DNA of 64,000 nucleotides from Adiantum capillus-veneris (lineage: Eukaryota; Streptophyta; Polypodiopsida; Polypodiales; Pteridaceae): positions 150,799,640-150,863,639 of the forward strand of contig CM043955.1 in the NCBI GenBank assembly GCA_014529385.2, written 5' to 3'. This document shows, in pieces, positions 34,780-46,917 of the stretch. The notes under the pieces are model-generated. The model saw only the letters and a program-made list of their open reading frames with translations, was not told the origin of the DNA and searched no databases. A program made the translations under genes and the position numbers. Position 1 is the first letter of the stretch, and each line of letters starts with the position of its first letter.

Positions 34780-35985
34780 AGAATGTAATTAATATTGACA
34801 GCTTAAATTTGGCTCATGGCCTTGCTAACAAGTTACAAGAAGCAATGGGGAACCTTCTTTTGCAAGCATAGGTTCAAAGTCAAATTCAAGCCCTTCAAGT
34901 TCAAGTTTCCCCAAGTGCCCAAGAAGAGAGAATTCCTACAAAGCCTCCTAATGAGACCTTCAAAAGAGTTATCTCTTTGGGTGGTGAAGAGGAGATACGA
35001 GAAGGACCTCCAAGGCAAATTGATCAAGGAGAATAAGTGCGTCTTGAACTTTCAATGGAGAGGTATGAAAGTGACACCCATCCTACCTCTAAAAGTGATG
35101 CTGCCCCAAGAAGATGGCAGGAAAGGCGGTCACCTAGTCCTCCCAAAAAGAAGAAGAAGTCATCAAATACTTTCTCACATGACAATCCAAAATAGGGATA
35201 AAGAAATCCTAGCAAGAGGAAGTAACGAAAGTGGTCATAATCTTTGTCTTGTTTTTCCTCTTTCTCCTCATCATCACCATCTTTTGATATGGAGGACAAT
35301 GACTTGCCATCCAAGAGAGAGAAGAGAAGGGCTTAATGGAGAAGTTATGCAACATGGAACATAAGTTGAAAATATTCAAAGACGGAGGAAAGAACATCAA
35401 CTTCCTTACATATAATGGAACCTTTGGAGCAATTGATATTGGCCTTTATCCCCAATTTGACGTAGCTTTTAGAGATGAAGATTGATCAAAATCTTCAAAG
35501 CTCCAAAATGTTTCCATGCATTTCCAGAAGTTAGCCCAGAAGTTAGCCCGTCAATGGTGGCAAGCTCCTTGAAGCTCCAAAGACCTAGAAAGTTTTGAGG
35601 ATTGCTATTATGAAGCTTTGAGGATTGCTATTATGAAGCAATTCCTTGCAAGTGATACCCAAGACAAAGTCCTCACGGATTGGTGAAGCTTGAAGATGGC
35701 CCCATATGAGTCTTTTTAAAAGTATGTGGATAAGTTATGGGAGTTAGGTCTCAAAGCCACTATCTATAAAAAGATAGAATTTGTGAAACAAAAGCAACAA
35801 TTTTGTGTTGTCCTACCTGAGGAGATGAGTGAGTATGTCAACTCACAAAGACCTACAACTATTTTGGAGGTTATACATCATACTATGGTCGCTTTGAGGA
35901 TTCATTTCCAACAAGGGAGCAGGAAGGGCTCAAATCCAACAAAAGATAAGGAATCTGTTAGAGTTCAAGCATCTCTCTTGATTTG
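34780..35985 (+). pseudogene. Retroelement gag, decayed
   Basis: Downstream of the primer binding site, broken frames encode a Gln/Pro-rich start and a basic segment (SPSPPKKKKK near 35130). They then give a gag-like end: SLFKSMWISYGS-type remnants and the clear block MDKLWELGLKATIYKKIEFVKQKQQF (35726-35805) with LPEEMSEYVNSQRPTTILEV after it. Zinc knuckles are not visible. The sequence is interrupted at about 35985 by repeat X. Confidence 0.5.
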
Positions 35986-35989
35986 TATA

Positions 35990-37165
35990 GTCGGTCCCAT
36001 TTTCTTTGGAGGATATGTGTTAGGGAGTGAGGGATGTTTGTGGTTGTGCCCGGCCAGAGGTAGGTTTCCTATGTCGAGATATGTTTAGCCTTGGGTTTTG
36101 GATCAGTTCCATGGCCAATAGGCTCCTATAGGTTGGGGATATTTTTCCCAATCTTGCCAATATTTTTCCCAGTACCCATATGGCCTCTGGTATCTTCTTT
36201 CTCCCTATTTCTCATTTCATTAGGTCGTGGGGGATGGTGGATGATGGTTGACTTGGACATATGTGGGATATAGGTGTGGGCAAGGCAAAGGAGGTGCAAA
36301 GTGTATTTTGGTGTAGGGTGCCCTCATTGGGCACTCCTAGGAGGAGTATGGTGAGTAGGGGGGAAACATCCCTAGAATTTTTGATGGATGCTCCCATCCC
36401 TAGAGTTTTTCTCCATGATGAGCACAACGGCACCTTCAGGCAGATGATGGGTAGTAGGGGAATTCCCCTAGTGTTTTTCTTCTCAGAGCATCTATATAGA
36501 GACAATGTGATCACTGAGATGCAAAGCACCACAACAGAGTTGTAGGCACGAAAGAGAAGGTTCCATGATATCTATTGAGGCATATTGTTCTCCTTCTCCA
36601 GATTTGTTCTTGTGCTAGGAGGATATATCGTCAGACCCTCTCTTTCATAGGAGGATAGGGTAGCCCATGTCAAGACCATGTGAATGGTCTCATGTGTAGG
36701 AGCAGTTGGTAGTTTCAATAGCAGTTGTAGTTGTGTGTGCCTCGGCTCTATCCAGCTGGCATGTCACTTCTATGCCGGGCCACCCTTGGTCACTTGTATG
36801 AGTAGCATGTTATGAGCATGGAGATTCTTTCCTAGATCTCTCTCTCTCTCTCTCTCTCTCTCATTCTCAAATTCTTTCCTAGATCTCTCTCTCTCTCTCT
36901 CTCTCTCTCATTCTCAAATGCCCAATCTCTTTCTACCCCAATGATCTCGCTTCTCCACAGGTGTGCCTTTGAACAGCAGTAGGACTTCTTCATCACTTTT
37001 GGAGCAAGTTTCTATGGATGTGTTTTCTTTGAGGAGATGGATTGGCATATTTTTTGTGCCTTTTGCAAATGCACATCTTTCTTGGGATTGTCAATAGAGA
37101 TACCTGTCCGTTGGGTAGTAGATTGATGATTCAATCACACTTTTGTACTAGATTGTGGATTATGT
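35990..37165 (+). repeat. Repeat X, plus-strand copy
   Basis: This segment is homologous over about 1.2 kb, with gaps, to the minus-strand region 54420-52700. Landmarks are GTGTTAGGGAGTGAGGG near 36018, CT tracts at 36837-36909 (matching the GA tract at 53478) and TGTGCCTTTTGCAAATGCAC near 37055. It sits between gag and RT remains of a gypsy element. It also holds an internal duplication of ATTCTTTCCTAGATCTCTCT. The family is unknown. Confidence 0.65.
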
Positions 37166-39150
37166 ATGATAGAGAGGGATCTTATTCCTAGGATAGAAGA
37201 TCTATTTGATAAGCTACAAAGGTCTACCTACTTTAGTAGAATAGATCTTAAAAGTGGTTATAATCAGATAAGAATTGTGCCTGTAGATATTTATAAGATG
37301 ACCTTTTGTACAACTTTTGGCCTATATGATATAGACGCCTCATAGAAAATTTCTCATTCAAAGTAGGTCCATTCTATGATTTGACTAAAAAGAATGTTAA
37401 ATTTGTATGGACTCCAAAAGAGAATGAATCTTTAGAAAATTTAAAAGCAAAACCTACCTCTCAACCTGTGCTAATATTACGAGACCTTTCAAATCCTTTT
37501 GAAGTACAATGTGATGATTGTGGACAATGCCTTGGAGCTATTTTTCTTCAAGAAGGGCATGCGATAGCGTACAAAAGTAGGAGATCGGATGACCAAGAAA
37601 AGAATCTAGGGATATATGAAAAGGAGTTGGTAGCTATCTTACATGCCTTAGATGCTTGGAAACATTATCTCCTAGACACTCCATTTATTTTGCGCACATA
37701 TCATCAAAGTCTTTAATACTTTTTGGTGCAAACTAAATTAAGTGATAAGCTAATGACATGGGCAAACACTCTCTCACAATTAGATTTCATATTGCTCATA
37801 TAGTTGGTAAGCACAACCAAGTGGCCAATGCACTTTCACAAAGGCCAAAAGTGAATGTTGTATCAATAGCTACTCACAATGATCTATCCTCGATAATAGA
37901 TAAGTGCGCTATGGATCCAGACTTTGAAGATGTAATTTCAACCATTGCACTAGGGAAGAAAGAGGAACCATAAAATGTGCAAGATGTTTATCTTCTCTAT
38001 GGAAATATGTTATGCATTACACATAGCTTACGTGAAAAGGTCATGTACGAATATCATGTTCCACCTTATGCGGGCCATAGAGAGATCCAAGCTACTCTCA
38101 AGGGAATAGAGATGTACTTTTATTGCCAACAATGAAGGCAAACATACCGAACTATGTTGCCAAATACATTGTATGTCAAAAGACAAAGTATGATAGAGGG
38201 AAGTAGTCTCACTTGCTTCAGCCATTGCCTATACCTGATTCCTTATGGGAAAGTATCTCCATGGATTTTATCTTTGGATTACCAAAATCCATAAATGAGA
38301 ATACAGGAATTTGGGCAATACTAAATTGGCTTAGCAAGCAAGTATATTTTATACCGGTCAAAAAGACTATTAAAGCACACGATATGGAAACTCTCTTCAT
38401 CTCACAGGTCTTTAAGAATCCTGGCTAACCAACATATATAGTATTCGCCAAGAATGACCAGTAATTTTTGGAAGGGTCTCTTTGAGAATTTTGAAGTTGA
38501 ATTTGTCAATGGCCAAAGTGAGATAGCAAATTCAACCATCAGTGATCTACTTAAAGACTATGTTACAGAAGTACCCTTAGTAGAGTATTGAGTACAATAA
38601 CAATGTCCATACTTCTACAGGAAAAGCACCCTTTGAGGTAATTGAACGAAGACCCAAACTCCCATTGATAGTCAAGACACTTGGGGAAGATATTTGTTGT
38701 TGATGAGTATAGTAGAGATCTCAAGAATCTTTTATAAAGAGTAGGGAAGCTATATCCATCTCACACAAAAGCAAAAGGCTATTTTTGATAAGCATAGAAG
38801 AGCCTTGATCTTCAAAGAAAATGATTTGGTATTGCTCAAGTTTCCAAAAGCATGCCTAAAGCACACTACAAGCAAGGGAACACAAGGACGCCCAACATAT
38901 CACCAAAAATATTACATTAGCAAAAAGATATTATAGCCCATTTCAAATTCTTACGCCTATCACAATGAACAACATGTGAGCCTCTTGAAACCTTATAAGG
39001 GCGAGCCACCCAAAGAACCAATAATTGAAGAAACCTTTGAGTTTAAGGGTCAAGAAGAGTTTTTGTAGCTAGAGAGTATCCTACGACATGAAGAAAGATT
39101 TAAAGAAGTGATAGACTATCCGACGATATCTTGTCAAATTTAAAAATTAT
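37166..39150 (+). pseudogene. Ty3/gypsy pol (RT, RNase H, integrase), decayed
   Basis: In order: RT start (RIEDLFDKL, FSRIDLKSGYNQIRI, 37180-37280), a deletion of the RT core, RNase H (NPFEVQCDDCGQCLGAIF, EKNLGIYEKELVAILHAL, 37495-37680), the RNase H end (HIVGKHNQVANALSQRP), integrase H2C2 (REKVMYEYHVPPYAGHREIQ), and an integrase core (ESISMDFIFGLPKSINENTG, 38250-38310). Then follow HTSTGKAPFEVIERRPKLPL and a C-terminal tail to about 39120. Frameshifts and stops are frequent. It is the same family as the minus-strand piece at 23043-24612. Confidence 0.85.
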
Positions 39151-39899
39151 CATTTTGAAGATGCAAGACATCCAGCTAAAGGATAATGTAAGCCTTGTAA
39201 ATACTTACAATGGCTCCTATCAAAGGTGAGAATCAGCTATGAACCAATATATTTTATAAAGATTTTTTCTTGTTTTAACTCTAATATTTCTTTTAAATGT
39301 TCATAAGTTTCAAGTGTATGAATACTATGAATCTTTTTTATTTTTACTCACAGTGAGATTAATGTTGTGTAGATTGGAATTGTGAGAATCAAGGAGAAGG
39401 CATCAAATAATCTCTCTTGGCCATTTCTATTTGCAAAGCGTTCTAGTTATTTTGCCAGTAAGGTTTCATTGTATATATCTAGTGAGAACTCACCCTATAA
39501 AGGGTCATGAAAGAAGTGATAGATACCACTCATGGACTAAAATGTAAAGAGGGCCCTCAAATACTTGGCACCTAAAATAGGTTTCATAATAAAAATTAAA
39601 TACTACTCCACCAAGAGGTGATGAGGAATTTGAGGGCTAGGATTTTAGGCTAATTGTGTGCAAGATTCTTCTCTCTTACTCTTATGCTAAGTGTATGTGC
39701 AAAAATCATGTCTACATCTTCTTTCTTACATGCTTTCACTATCTAGACTATTCTGTGTGTGTGTGTGTGTGTGTGCGCGCTTGGTTTTCTTGTCTAGGTT
39801 GTATGTACTTGGGTTTTGGAAGAAATGGTGAAAGGTTGATGGTTATGTGTGTGAGGAAAGATTGAAGGATTTTAACTTCATTCTCCTGAAATTCTCCCG
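39151..39899. other. No recognisable gene; (TG)n tract
   Basis: This is probably the 3' flank or LTR of the preceding gypsy element, but no polypurine tract or LTR pair was found. A TG run lies at about 39751-39775. Confidence 0.4.
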
Positions 39900-41930
39900 A
39901 TAGTGCATGCTACATATGTTCTTTATTGGTTGTTGAGAAAGAATCAAAAGTTTCAATGGAAAGAAGAGCATATAAAATCCTTGAGAAAGTTAAAGGAGCT
40001 ACTTCTTCTATCACCAACCTTAACGAAGGTAGACTTTCAGTGTGAAAGCCCTATGATTGTTACAATGGATACAAGCCCTACAAAGATTGATGGGCCATGG
40101 GAAAGGATGGCAAAGAAGGAAACATGTATGTGTGTGGTGAGATTTGGACCTAAAGTTATGTATTCTCATCAACGAGAGGGGTTCTCCTATACAGGCGCTC
40201 GAAGGATAGTAAAAATCCCAGACGCTTCAGTGCTATGAGTTAAAAAAAAAACTTTTTTTATATAAAACCTACGGGTTTTTTCCCAAAATGCAAGAAAAAC
40301 CCCTTCTTGTAAATGATATTTTGTTAAGTTTTACATTTATCAAATAAAAAACCCTTTAATTTGAACTAAGATGCTTTACTTAAACTTTTAAAGTGCATCC
40401 CTCAAGAAGATTATGCATTTGTAAGGAGGGAAATGTGGGGAGTGGTTACAAAATTGAAGTGTGGCCAGAAGTACTTGATAAGGGCATTTGTGGTCAAGGA
40501 AACTGATAGTTTACCTCTTCTTGGATAATGATAAATTGTTCAACTCTTGACATTGCAATTTTCTTAAATCCACAACTTATGTATATTGCATGGAAGGAAC
40601 ATCCAATGGCAAATATGCTATTTAGAGTAAGGTATCAAAATGAATAGGCCATGGTTGTTGAGGAAGATGATGTAGGTAAAATTTTTTATATTACTGCTCA
40701 TGCTAAGGGTGACCGAGTTGAATCATTAAATGCTGTATGTGGTTGAATGATTTCTTTTTTGGCACTACCTAAGTACTTTGGAAAGAAAAGAGGATGATTT
40801 CGTTTGGCGTTGTATGTGGGTGAATGCTTTTTTTTTTTGGATGTTACCTAAGTACTTTGGAAAGAAAAGAGGATTGGCCTGATTGGAAATTCATATACAA
40901 GGAAGGCATATGGGTTATTGATACTCGGGAATCATAACAAAGGGTTGGAACTTCATAGAGAGTATCATATGATAAGGAGACTCAAACAAAGGTCATCAAG
41001 GAGTTTCACGAGAGTTTATGGGCTAGAGACCAACGTGTATGGGAAACCTTTGTCAAACTATAAGAAAGGTTTTGGTGGAAATAATTGTACAATGATGTAT
41101 CTCAATTTTTGGAGTCTTGTATAAGGTTTCATTTCTATTCAAATGTACAACATTGTGATGGGCTACACCCTACTTCCCTATTAGCCATGCATTGCAAATG
41201 GGTAGTAGATGTGGTAGATTCGTCTATGGTATCTGAGTCCTGACTACAATCAAGGATAGGAAACACAAACGTGACATGCAATTTCCATCAATAGATGCAA
41301 TTTATGGTTTTGGTTGTGTCTAGCAAATAACATCAAATTGATGTAAATTGAACAATTCGAAAGGTGAAAGCCATGGGGAGTTGTTGTTTTTGATCCATAG
41401 GTTTCCAATCAAGAAGCCATATCCAAGCTTCTTAGGCATGTCATGCGCTATGAAAGTGAGGAAAACATTTCTCAAGTTTAGATATTAAACTTTCTCTCAC
41501 TACTACTAACAATCTAGAAGAGAATGGTAAATTTGAAGGTTGGCATACTCTGATCATCAATGCTTTGGGCTAAGGCTTGCAAACTTAAAAAGGAAAGTGT
41601 CCAAGACTACTTCCTTATGCTTTATAGGTTGATTGTACAACACATAGCTCAGTCACTACTTGTATGCCTGTTGAATTGATATATGGTTAGAAATCCATTG
41701 TGCCTATTGAGGATGCAATTCATAAATGGAATCTATTGCTTTAGGAGGATGGAATTTTTAGGGAAGATCTTCTTGCTTTGCATATAAAGAATTAAGAAAG
41801 AAATCATGAACGTATTGAGATTGCAGTAGCACATTTGAGTAGAGAAAATGTTGAAGAATAAAGATAGGTTTGATAAGAGGTATATGCTCAGACCACATAC
41901 CATATTACTACCTCCTTTTTAGTTTTCATT
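39900..41930 (+). pseudogene. Second gypsy family: RNase H and integrase remnants
   Basis: FQWKEEHIKSLRKLKELLLLSPTL and VTMDTSPTKI (39945-40090) are the RNase H start after RT. KETDSLPLLG and the MANML region (40500-40620) are the RNase H end. PVELIYG followed by VPIEDAIHKWN and LLALHIKN (41660-41790) resemble the integrase end of this group. All are broken by stops. It differs clearly from the family at 37166-39150. A local duplication (about 40745-40800 and 40805-40875) is present. Confidence 0.6.
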
Positions 41931-44900
41931 ACCTAGAATATTTTTAGATTACATTTCAACTAAGAAATTCAAGTCTCCGTGGACAAAGTCATCACAATCA
42001 CCATGCTACGAGATGGAGGTTGACCTCATGATCTCTCGCTTAAGGAGAAAAAGACATTGCCCACCCACCTACCATGTTGAGGTACGCAATCCAACTCCCT
42101 ATGTATAGAAAAAGACATTGCCCACCCACCTACATTGCCCCCCATCCCTTGTCTGCCACATGTCCTCTCTCACTTGTGCCACACCAACATTCATTGTCAA
42201 CCTTGCTTGGACACCTCGCTCCCTTGCTTGGCCAGTCACTTACCTTGTGCACATCCACTGGCTACTTTGTAGACACTTGGTAGCCCCTTTTCTTTTCCCA
42301 CTTCATCACAAAGGGGGATCTTTAACATTCTCCATAATTAAGCTCATTAGGGAAAATTCATGGCCTTGGATGAAACATTGTTGGTGCTTTCTCATATGAG
42401 ACGATGTGTATTTTTGTTGTTGAATATGAACATGTCAAAGTATCATGGTAGAGTACTCGCCATCGCTATTATTTGAAGAGCTCCCTATTATTTCAAAAAA
42501 AAAAAAACATCGGAATAAAATACCCTTCTCTATGGGAGGGCATATTTTCATTTTTCCCTTCTAAGGACTATTTATCGCAAAAATTACAAGTAAATTTTTA
42601 ACTTAGCGATATGTTTTGTGAACAATATAAGAAGGTAATGTATTTGATAAATATTATTAGAAGAATTTCTATTTACAAGCCTTTCTAAAGGTCAAACCTT
42701 TTCCACTAGAGGATTGGAAATACATGAATTCTAGAAGAGACTCTTATTTTACATATATGTTCCATTTTTGATGCTACATCATGTCTGCGTTTTCTAAATT
42801 ATATGGGCATCTTATTAATGTCCTTTCCCTTCCACTAGTAGGTACCCTATTTTGCTACCGTTTCTTAGAAAAGGGAAATATTTAAACAAGCACTTCTAAT
42901 GACACTGATGAAAATTTGACCATATGATGGAGAAAATGCCGTAGGAAGGGTAGATGGGCATCAAATCCTATTGGGTTACTACCTCGCATATAAATTTTGA
43001 TGCAGGTAGTCGTTCTCCAAAAATAGTAAGCAGTGTGTGAATCCATTGTAGATGTGTCTAGAGATCATGACAAGTTAAAAAAGTTTATTTGAAATGATTT
43101 TTTAGATAAAAAGAGTTTTTCCACAAATTTAGGGACTTTTTGAGTTGTTTCACCGTTGTATGTTCAAAATGGGCCGTTTTAGGACAAAAAGGATAAACAA
43201 TGGGAGTGAAATGACAAAGATTAACCATTTTTGGGTCAAAAATAGTTATAAATGCCACATCACTCACGGTGCCATGATTGCAAGCAAGCAGTGGTTTCTT
43301 ATGGCTAAATGCTAGCTCTTCAGTCCTCTTTGAAGAGGATTTCTCCTCGAATTCTCAAGGTTAGGATTGTCATGATAATCTAAGTGCAGGTCATCTAGAA
43401 ATAAAAAAGATATACACACTAGTAGGAAGGCAATTTTACCGTCAAATTTTGCATAAATACGTCAAAGAATGTTGTTATACTTGCAATGCCCACCTCTCTC
43501 AGTTTTGCCACCACAATATATGCTGCATAGTTTGTAAGGCCCCCATATGAGAAGAAATCAATGGTGCACATATATTTGGTGGATTCCAGCTTTGCACATT
43601 GATGAGATCTCTAGTTGTGATCATGGATGGTATGAAGCAAATTCAAGGGCAGAATATTCCTTTTGTCGAAATATCTTGTCCGGTGGCGACCGAAAGACAA
43701 TCAGAAAATGGCCGTCCGGTGGCTGGTGGCCGGTTGTCCGTGGTCTTTGGCCGGTGGGTGGATTTCCTTGGCCCATGGCCGAGTTCTAGGAGGACTTGTC
43801 TACCCAAAAGCGGCTACACATGGGCGCATGGGAGAGTCCTACTTGGACTTGGCTATCTAAGGGCAGTTGCACATGGGCGTTTAGAGGCTCCCTTACATCT
43901 ATATAAGGAGGCCTTCTCATGAATAATTCGGTAGAATGGTGTGCACACTTGAGACACACAACACATCCTTGTGTAAGGATTGTTAGTCCCTTGAATTCCT
44001 ACTTGCTCTAGTTGTTTAGATAGCCATATAAGCTCTACCTTGAGAGCACATGGGTGGATGACACCATCACTTTGTGATAGTGTGCTAATCTAAAGCTTTT
44101 GATTTTCCACTAATCAACTTTGCATTGTATCTCTCTCTACTCTCCTTGTTACTAGACCCTTATTGTATTCCACATTTCTTACAAAGAATACATCTTCCAT
44201 TGTCAAAAGTGCAAGGTATATAAGCTTGAGGGTCTTAAAGAAGGTGGGCTATTGCATCGGTTATAGATCCTGTATAGGAAGTGGAAATTCTCTATGCATT
44301 TGGTCATTGTTCTTCACATCACAAATCACAAACATGATTCCATTTGGGTTGTCATAGGTCAGTTTTATTCTATGGTCGTAGTTGATGATATTTGTTCAAA
44401 CGGTTGCATTAGGAAAAGTTTGGACTCAAAAATGGGCCTTGTAAGAATTGTTGATGTGGCATAGCTTTCAAAAAGTGGGCATCGGTAAATTTTTTGCAAA
44501 TAAGATCCAAACTTTTCGGAGGTTGGATATTTGGAATCTAATCTTCAAATGCTATCTATTGATATATAGCATGCATGTATTGGACATTGCCTTCATGTAG
44601 ATCTAGAAAAAGGTGATTTTAGATTACCGTAACGGTGACAAAACCTAGCTGATTGAAAAAAAAAGGCATAACTTTCATAGAATTCATCCAAACTTTTCGG
44701 ACCTTGGCTCTTTAGAATCCATTTTTCAAGAACTTTCCAATGAGAGGTCATATCATGGGGTTCTAAGCAATATTTAGAGGGGTCTACCGGGTTGCTTTCT
44801 TTTGTACAACTTTGATGATGTGGCACTCTTAAAAGGCCCAAAAATGAGTTCAAAATTTTCCTAATGGGTATGATACGTTAAGTATCAATGACTAATGGTC

Positions 44901-45579
44901 AAATAGAGAGTAGACACACAAGACATTAAAAATTTGAGGAAGTTCTCCATAATTATATATAGATTTGTTATACATTTCTCATTGCAATGTGTGACAAGAA
45001 CATTCCATTATAAGTGGTATCCAAGATCATATTCATATGTAGCTACATATCTCTTGTTGTATCGTGCAACAAGCACAAGATCACTACAAACGATATGCAA
45101 ATGGAAACAGAGGAACTGTTACTTTGAAAAGAGTTACTGGGTGTTTCTACAAGTTCTAGATCATCATTAAAAAATTATGCTAGAGAAGTACCCAAGTTGT
45201 CTCATAATAAGTAATGATGATGATACTCAAGAATATCATGAAAGTTGACTAAAAGTTAGAGCTACCTACTAACTCATATATACATTCAATGTTCCATGTG
45301 AGTTGTTTAACAAAATGGCTCAACACCACAATCAATGTGGTTGACATGTGCCTTTATAAAGCCTTGACTTCAGCTTGATGAGCTAGAATGTATTTTGGAT
45401 TACCAAGAGGAGTTTATGTGATAGCATTTGGTACAAAAACAAACTTGAGGAAGGTTCTACTTGGGAAAACATTAGTGTTCTCAATAAGTGATTTTGATCT
45501 CTTGTTTTCAATGGAAAAACCTTATCTACAAGGGGAGATTAGTTCCAAAACATGGACCCTATAGGAGCCACGACCCGCT
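41931..45579. other. No recognisable gene
   Basis: The open frames are short. A 25-bp direct repeat (AAAAAGACATTGCCCACCCA and following) lies at 42049 and 42109. A GC-richer patch with GGCCGGTGG-like repeats lies at 43680-43790. Sequence near 44035-44075 (CCTTGAGAGCACATGGGTGG) resembles 50975-51005 ahead of the copia remnant and may be a solo LTR piece. Confidence 0.4.

Positions 45580-45610
<31 letters not shown>
45580..45610. repeat. (G)31 homopolymer
   Basis: There are 31 consecutive G. Runs this long are rare and hard to sequence, so the exact length is doubtful. Confidence 0.8.
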
Positions 45611-45611
<1 letters not shown>

Positions 45612-45639
45612 GGCTATATATAGGCTTGGAATGTATATA

Positions 45640-46480
45640 GGATGGATGGCAATGATTCACTTGTCTCAAGTTTCCTAGCTTCTAGGTCAAGGGCTCTAGG
45701 GAGCTATTCAGAGGCCACAACTATGGATGCTACCTAGCCAATTATCTTTACACAAAGGGAACTTTTATGTGAGGGGGCCAAAAGATGGGATTGTAAAACA
45801 GATGTTGCTTCCTTTGTCCATTTTGTTGGCGTAGAATTAAAAAATAATGTCAGCTTTTAGGCATACAGGATAGACATTTAAGATAGTTGTATAAATGAAG
45901 AAAAGAGGAATTGGATTCGATCGTTGCTTGGGGTGCAGGATAGCTAGTGAAGATCTAGCCCACCTTTTCATGGAATTCCAGGTGATCAGAGGCCTGGCAG
46001 GGAAAATATGCAAGTGGATCCAAAGGACATGGTAGATTAGGCTCTACAAGACTGATATGTTCCTTGGTGGCAAGAAGATGGGTAGCCCTGCTATTCTTAT
46101 CTACACTCAAACTATCAGACACTTCTTCTTTCACCATATATGGCAAGCGAGGAACCGTCATGTGTTTTAGGGAGGCCTTGATGTGGCAAGATTATTCTCA
46201 GATATTATATAAGAAAGTAGAGTGATGATCTATACGCGCTGAAGCAAGTAAGATTTGGGAGACTGGTCTAGGGCTACCCATGACATGTTGTCAACCTAGG
46301 AGAAGTAAAATCCTAGAGCTATAGTTCATCGATGATGAATAGCCTTGGTGAGAGGTGGTAGACATCCATGCTGTAATCTTCAACACCTCAAGGCTCGGCC
46401 GTTTTGTAAAATTTATGCTGTGCTCAATACAATACACTCACAAATTGTGAGTTTTGCCCCCCCCCCCCAAAAAAGATAGT
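45640..46480 (+). pseudogene. LINE family C 3' end (zf-RVT)
   Basis: The frame gives KKRGIGFDRCLGCRIASEDL, then HLFMEFQVIRGLAGKICKWI (45895-46020), matching the zf-RVT module (C..C...ED..HLF..C) of plant LINEs with the last Cys replaced. It continues to HFFFHIWQARNRHVF. The 3' end has a CTCACAAATTGTGAG hairpin (near 46437-46451) followed by (C)12 and an A run. It is a 5'-truncated LINE insert next to the beta-galactosidase gene, on the opposite strand. Confidence 0.7.
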
Positions 46481-46779
46481 TGTATAAACCTTCATATAGA
46501 AGTCAAAATGTATGTCCCTTGCAAAACTATCTTACAACTACATATTTGACATTCCCACAACATTGCAAATGCAACATGTACAAATTTTGACATAAACATT
46601 TTATTGTCTAACGTTACAAATGGGGATAAGTAATGTGTTGTAACTAACAGTTTTGCCTTTATGTTTCTTGGAAGAAGGAACAATTGATTGGTAAACATTA
46701 TCACATCAATTTATCTTGGAATGTCATGAAAAGCTTATATAATTTACCAAAGAAAGGATAAGTCTGAAAGGAACTTTAC

Positions 46780-46917
46780 CACAGGGTCTGGTGCATCAGG
46801 TTGTTTGCACATAATCCATGGGACACTCGTGTTTAGTCCAATTGCCATATTTGCAGCCCACATAGCATAGGCATATGCAGAAGTGTCCTTTTTATAGGCT
46901 CCAAACTCATTCTCAAT
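46780..46917 (-). CDS. Beta-galactosidase exon (IENEFG block)
   Basis: 46 codons, phase 0. The acceptor is TCTCAG and the donor GTAAAG. It encodes IENEFG with the catalytic Glu and ends at [10 protein letters not shown]. The next exon of the family (INTCNG-like) was not seen downstream. Confidence 0.88.

Noticed and set aside
34816-35364. 182-residue Lys-rich plus-strand frame
   Set aside because: It is out of frame with the gag-like blocks around it and appears to be a shifted reading of decayed gag.
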